A stretch of DNA of 37,082 bases from Coleofasciculaceae cyanobacterium RL_1_1 (GTDB taxonomy: Bacteria > Cyanobacteriota > Cyanobacteriia > Cyanobacteriales > Geitlerinemataceae), in contig JAAUPN010000008.1 in the NCBI GenBank assembly GCA_012033105.1, positions 1 through 37,082 of the forward strand, written 5' to 3'. Each line of letters starts with the position of its first letter. Position 1 is the first letter of the stretch. The notes under the pieces were generated by a model, which saw nothing but the letters and a program-made list of their open reading frames with translations, was not told where the DNA came from and made no database searches. A program made the position numbers and the translations under genes. Positions 34,807-37,082 of this stretch are shown one piece after another.

Positions 34807-35763
34807 ATGTCCTATGAACTTGAGCGGCGAGTTGCGATCGATGCCGTACTAATGGCTGCGAGACTCTGTGAGCGTGTGCGCAAATCGATGCCACAGGCGA
34901 TCGCCAAGAATGATAAAAGTCCGGTGACGATCGCCGACTATGGATCACAAGCGTTGATTTGTCGGGCGATCGCGGCGGCCTTTCCCGACGATGCCATCAT
35001 TGCCGAAGAAGACGCCGCCGCCCTCAACGAGGATAATCACCTCCTCGCTCAGGCCACCGACAGCGTGCGTGAATTCATCCCCGAAGCGACACCAGAGCGG
35101 GTGATTAATTGGATTGGGCTGGGGAGCAGCACCGGTGCGGATCGGTTTTGGACACTTGATCCGATCGATGGAACCAAGGGCTTTCTACGGGATGATCAGT
35201 ACGCTGTTGCTCTTGCCTTGATCGAAAACGGCCAGGTGCAGCTCGGCGTTTTGGCCTGTCCGTCCTATCCAGCCGAAGGAGGCCGGGGTGCTTTGTTTGT
35301 GGCGATTCGTGGCGGTGGAGCCAGCATGACGCCGATCGGCAGCGACATGTCCCACGGATTAAAAGTTGTAGCCGGGGGCGACACCGAGCGGCTCCGCTTC
35401 GTCGAAAGCGTCGAATCGGGACACGGTGACCAGTCGCGCCAAGCCGCGATCGCCCAAGCGGTCGGGATCACAGCTCCGTCCCTGCGGATGGACTCCCAGG
35501 CCAAATATGCCGCCGTCGCCAACGGTGAAGCCGTGCTATATCTGCGGTTACCCTCACCCAAAACACCGGACTACCGCGAAAAAATTTGGGATCATGCAGC
35601 GGGCGTCCTCGTTGTTGAAGAGGCAGGCGGCAAGGTGACGGATATGTTTGGTCAACCGTTAGACTTTTCCCAAGGAGCCAAACTCACCCAGAACCAGGGA
35701 ACAGTTGTGAGTAATGGCGTCATTCATCAAACCGTGATTGAAGCGATCGCCGCCCTGTCCTAG
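34807..35763 (+). CDS. 3'(2'),5'-bisphosphate nucleotidase family phosphatase (HAL2/CysQ-like)
   Basis: The 318-residue protein (start at 34807; an upstream in-frame ATG at 34783 is less likely) belongs to the lithium-sensitive inositol-phosphatase superfamily. It has Glu67-Glu68 (IAEEDAA), the metal motif Asp118-Pro-Ile-Asp121-Gly-Thr (LDPIDGTKGFLR) and WDHAAGVLVVEEAGG near the end. HAL2-type enzymes split 3'-phosphoadenosine 5'-phosphate, the by-product of sulfate assimilation, to AMP. The long variant insert ahead of the DPIDGT motif favours HAL2 over small inositol monophosphatases. It precedes the LCIB-family gene in the same direction by 166 bases. Confidence 0.9.
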   Translation: MSYELERRVAIDAVLMAARLCERVRKSMPQAIAKNDKSPVTIADYGSQALICRAIAAAFPDDAIIAEEDAAALNEDNHLLAQATDSVREFIPEATPERVINWIGLGSSTGADRFWTLDPIDGTKGFLRDDQYAVALALIENGQVQLGVLACPSYPAEGGRGALFVAIRGGGASMTPIGSDMSHGLKVVAGGDTERLRFVESVESGHGDQSRQAAIAQAVGITAPSLRMDSQAKYAAVANGEAVLYLRLPSPKTPDYREKIWDHAAGVLVVEEAGGKVTDMFGQPLDFSQGAKLTQNQGTVVSNGVIHQTVIEAIAALS

Positions 35764-35929
35764 CGATCGTTCTCGTCTGTCTAGCATCGGTATCGGTTGC
35801 CACTCAAGCCTGCCAAACATTGAGGAATCAGGGCTTGATGGATGTGAATGGCTTGATTCAGACAGATCCAAGCAAGATGGGACTGGTATCCTACCTTTCG
35901 TCTGTTTGTCGCGTGTTGCCTATTCGATT

Positions 35930-36745
35930 ATGACTGCCAATACTGCCTCTGCGATCGCTGCGCAGTTTCCCGAATTTGACAAAGCGCTACACCACTACTT
36001 CCCTGGCGCGTTGCCCCTCCCCAAATACATGAGTCGCACCGCGAAAGCGTTATCAAAGTATGGGTTTGAAGAGGAAAATACGATGGGGATGATCGCGATC
36101 TGTCGCGATGAGCAGACCGATCCGCTGTACGAAGCCGTCGTGCGCTACTGGGGCAAAACCTTTAACTGCTGTAGCTTGGCCGGATTTGTCACGATGGGTA
36201 AAACCGGGCTGGCAGCAGCGACCGCCCATACACCGATCCAAAATGGGCTACGGCGGTTTGTATTCTACGCCATGCCGCATATCGCGATCTCACGCAATGG
36301 CGACATTGGCTTGATCTACCGGGAAGGCGTCGAAACGCCATCCCATGCCTGCGGTGCGCTCGAGACGATCGTCGAAGAACTCGCGGCAGGCCATCTCAAT
36401 CTCGAAACCGATATGCAGGACATCGAACAAACGATCGTCCGCCAAAAAATTCTGTCGCAACTGCGCTACGGCGATCAGGTTAACCTGATCGATCTCACCA
36501 AACTGGCCAGCACAATCATCGCCACAGATGTCCGTAACCTGCTCTCTCGTCTCGATACCACGGTGTTTCATTACGCCGTCATTCACGGTATCCAAATCCA
36601 TGGCCCCTTTGAATCACAATGGGTGTATCCGGTGAATTTCTTTATTGTGGGGCAGCAGTTTGGCGAGGAACCCTATCCGCTCGATACGTTCACCAAGGGC
36701 GAGCCGATCGCGGCTCAAGTATCAGGCAAGCCGGATGCGGAATAA
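35930..36745 (+). CDS. LCIB-family (low-CO2-inducible, carbonic-anhydrase-like) protein
   Basis: The 271-residue protein (start at 35930; the frame is open to 35738 but upstream lacks protein character) matches the LCIB family, first known from the algal CO2-concentrating mechanism. It starts with a FPGALPLPKYMSRTAKAL-type segment. The candidate zinc centre is Cys58 (in ICRDE), His139 and Cys141 (in SHACGAL), with Arg59/Asp60 as a likely active-site dyad. Family structures resemble beta-carbonic anhydrases, but activity varies between members, so catalysis here is inference. It contains no signal peptide. It follows the HAL2-type gene by 166 bases. Confidence 0.8.
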   Translation: MTANTASAIAAQFPEFDKALHHYFPGALPLPKYMSRTAKALSKYGFEEENTMGMIAICRDEQTDPLYEAVVRYWGKTFNCCSLAGFVTMGKTGLAAATAHTPIQNGLRRFVFYAMPHIAISRNGDIGLIYREGVETPSHACGALETIVEELAAGHLNLETDMQDIEQTIVRQKILSQLRYGDQVNLIDLTKLASTIIATDVRNLLSRLDTTVFHYAVIHGIQIHGPFESQWVYPVNFFIVGQQFGEEPYPLDTFTKGEPIAAQVSGKPDAE

Positions 36746-36895
36746 ATTGAACCTGGATCTGCGCCTTCGAGCCGGTACGACTCCGCGCAGCTTCGGTGTC
36801 ACTCATGGCATCTCCGTCCCCTTCACCGCCATGAAGTAAAATCACGGGTACACAGAACGTAACAAATATTCATAGAAATCCCCCTCCTTGCCCTC

Positions 36896-37082
36896 ATGCC
36901 ACCTATTTTTCGTCGAATCTCCCTCGGTAGCACCGCCTTTTACCTCGGTCTTATCCTGACCACAATCGGCTTCTGGGCGTACTTCACCGATCGCCCCACC
37001 CTCAACCTCGCAGGCTTCTTCTACGGCATCCCCGTCCTGCTGATCGGCATCGCCCTCCGTACCGCCCAACTGAAGCCCGTCC
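36896..37082 (+). CDS. DUF2854-family membrane protein, 3' end outside window
   Basis: The frame starts at the ATG at 36896 and remains open to the right edge (62 codons visible). It reads MPPIFRRISLGSTAFYLGL, a membrane segment, NLAGFFYGIPVLLIG, a second membrane segment, and RTAQLKPV. This is the N-terminal pattern of cyanobacterial/plastid DUF2854 proteins. Function is unknown. It follows the LCIB-family gene after 150 bases in the same direction. Confidence 0.82.
   Translation, partial: MPPIFRRISLGSTAFYLGLILTTIGFWAYFTDRPTLNLAGFFYGIPVLLIGIALRTAQLKPV

Noticed and set aside
35738-35929. 64-residue extension of the LCIB-family protein
   Set aside because: It overlaps the end of the phosphatase gene and lacks family similarity; the ATG at 35930 fits.
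1-37082. CRISPR array, tRNA, rRNA, transposase or phage genes
   Set aside because: I found no regularly spaced direct repeats, no tRNA-like cloverleaf and no transposase or structural phage proteins; the palindromic repeats carry no coding capacity.

Overview
The window is cyanobacterial. HIP1-type GCGATCGC palindromes recur throughout most of it. It carries two NDH-1 subunits specific to oxygenic phototrophs (NdhL, NdhO), the ndhL-DUF3007-trpA neighbourhood, a HAS-barrel protein and a DUF2854 protein, all of which I associate with cyanobacteria from memory of the families. I cannot assign a genus. No rRNA, tRNA, CRISPR array, intact insertion sequence or replication origin was seen. Most of the window is a chromosomal housekeeping region with short operons on both strands.

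Layout. 1-7.2 kb: a secreted repeat-type protein running off the left edge, a PrcA-like calcium-type subtilisin with a P domain, ureG, an EamA transporter, ndhO, a HAS-barrel protein and a conserved unknown. 7.2-10.4 kb: a palindromic MITE-like element, leuS, and a decayed CAP-domain fragment. 10.4-14.8 kb: an ECF sigma factor with a consensus-like ECF promoter in front of it, its probable membrane anti-sigma partner, a recombinase-like protein lacking a catalytic domain, hslO, and a response regulator. 15-18.9 kb: ndhL, DUF3007, trpA, an AT-rich glycosyltransferase gene, an alpha/beta hydrolase. 18.9-24.9 kb: ArsA/Get3-type ATPase with an Hsp20-like tail, a C1 peptidase with an acidic linker and LysM, a ProA-family enzyme, a small zinc-ribbon membrane protein, and a voltage-sensor-type channel with an unusual pore. 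25-31.9 kb: clpX, clpP, a second palindromic element, a three-part MtrA-like/ThyA/DUF4346 protein, a MacB-type permease, and a DUF815 ATPase. 32-37 kb: a small membrane protein, a beta-propeller/transglutaminase-like protein, a HAL2/CysQ-type phosphatase, an LCIB-family (carbonic-anhydrase-like) protein and the start of a DUF2854 protein.

The strongest whole-window observation is that six otherwise intact genes (leuS, the response regulator, arsA, the C1 peptidase, proA, thyA) are each broken by a small indel. Five of the six lie in a mononucleotide run and the sixth at a TT pair. In every case restoring the run rejoins the conserved sequence and gives a normal family length. Because leuS is essential, uncorrected sequencing error is the best explanation. 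I annotate each as one gene with a frameshift, not as two genes.

Biologically the most interesting items are the MtrA-like/ThyA/DUF4346 fusion, the LCIB-family protein, the ECF sigma autoregulation site, the C1 peptidase-acidic linker-LysM protein, the channel with the non-canonical filter, and three structured palindromic repeats. I did not find a clearly new multi-gene defence or biosynthetic system.
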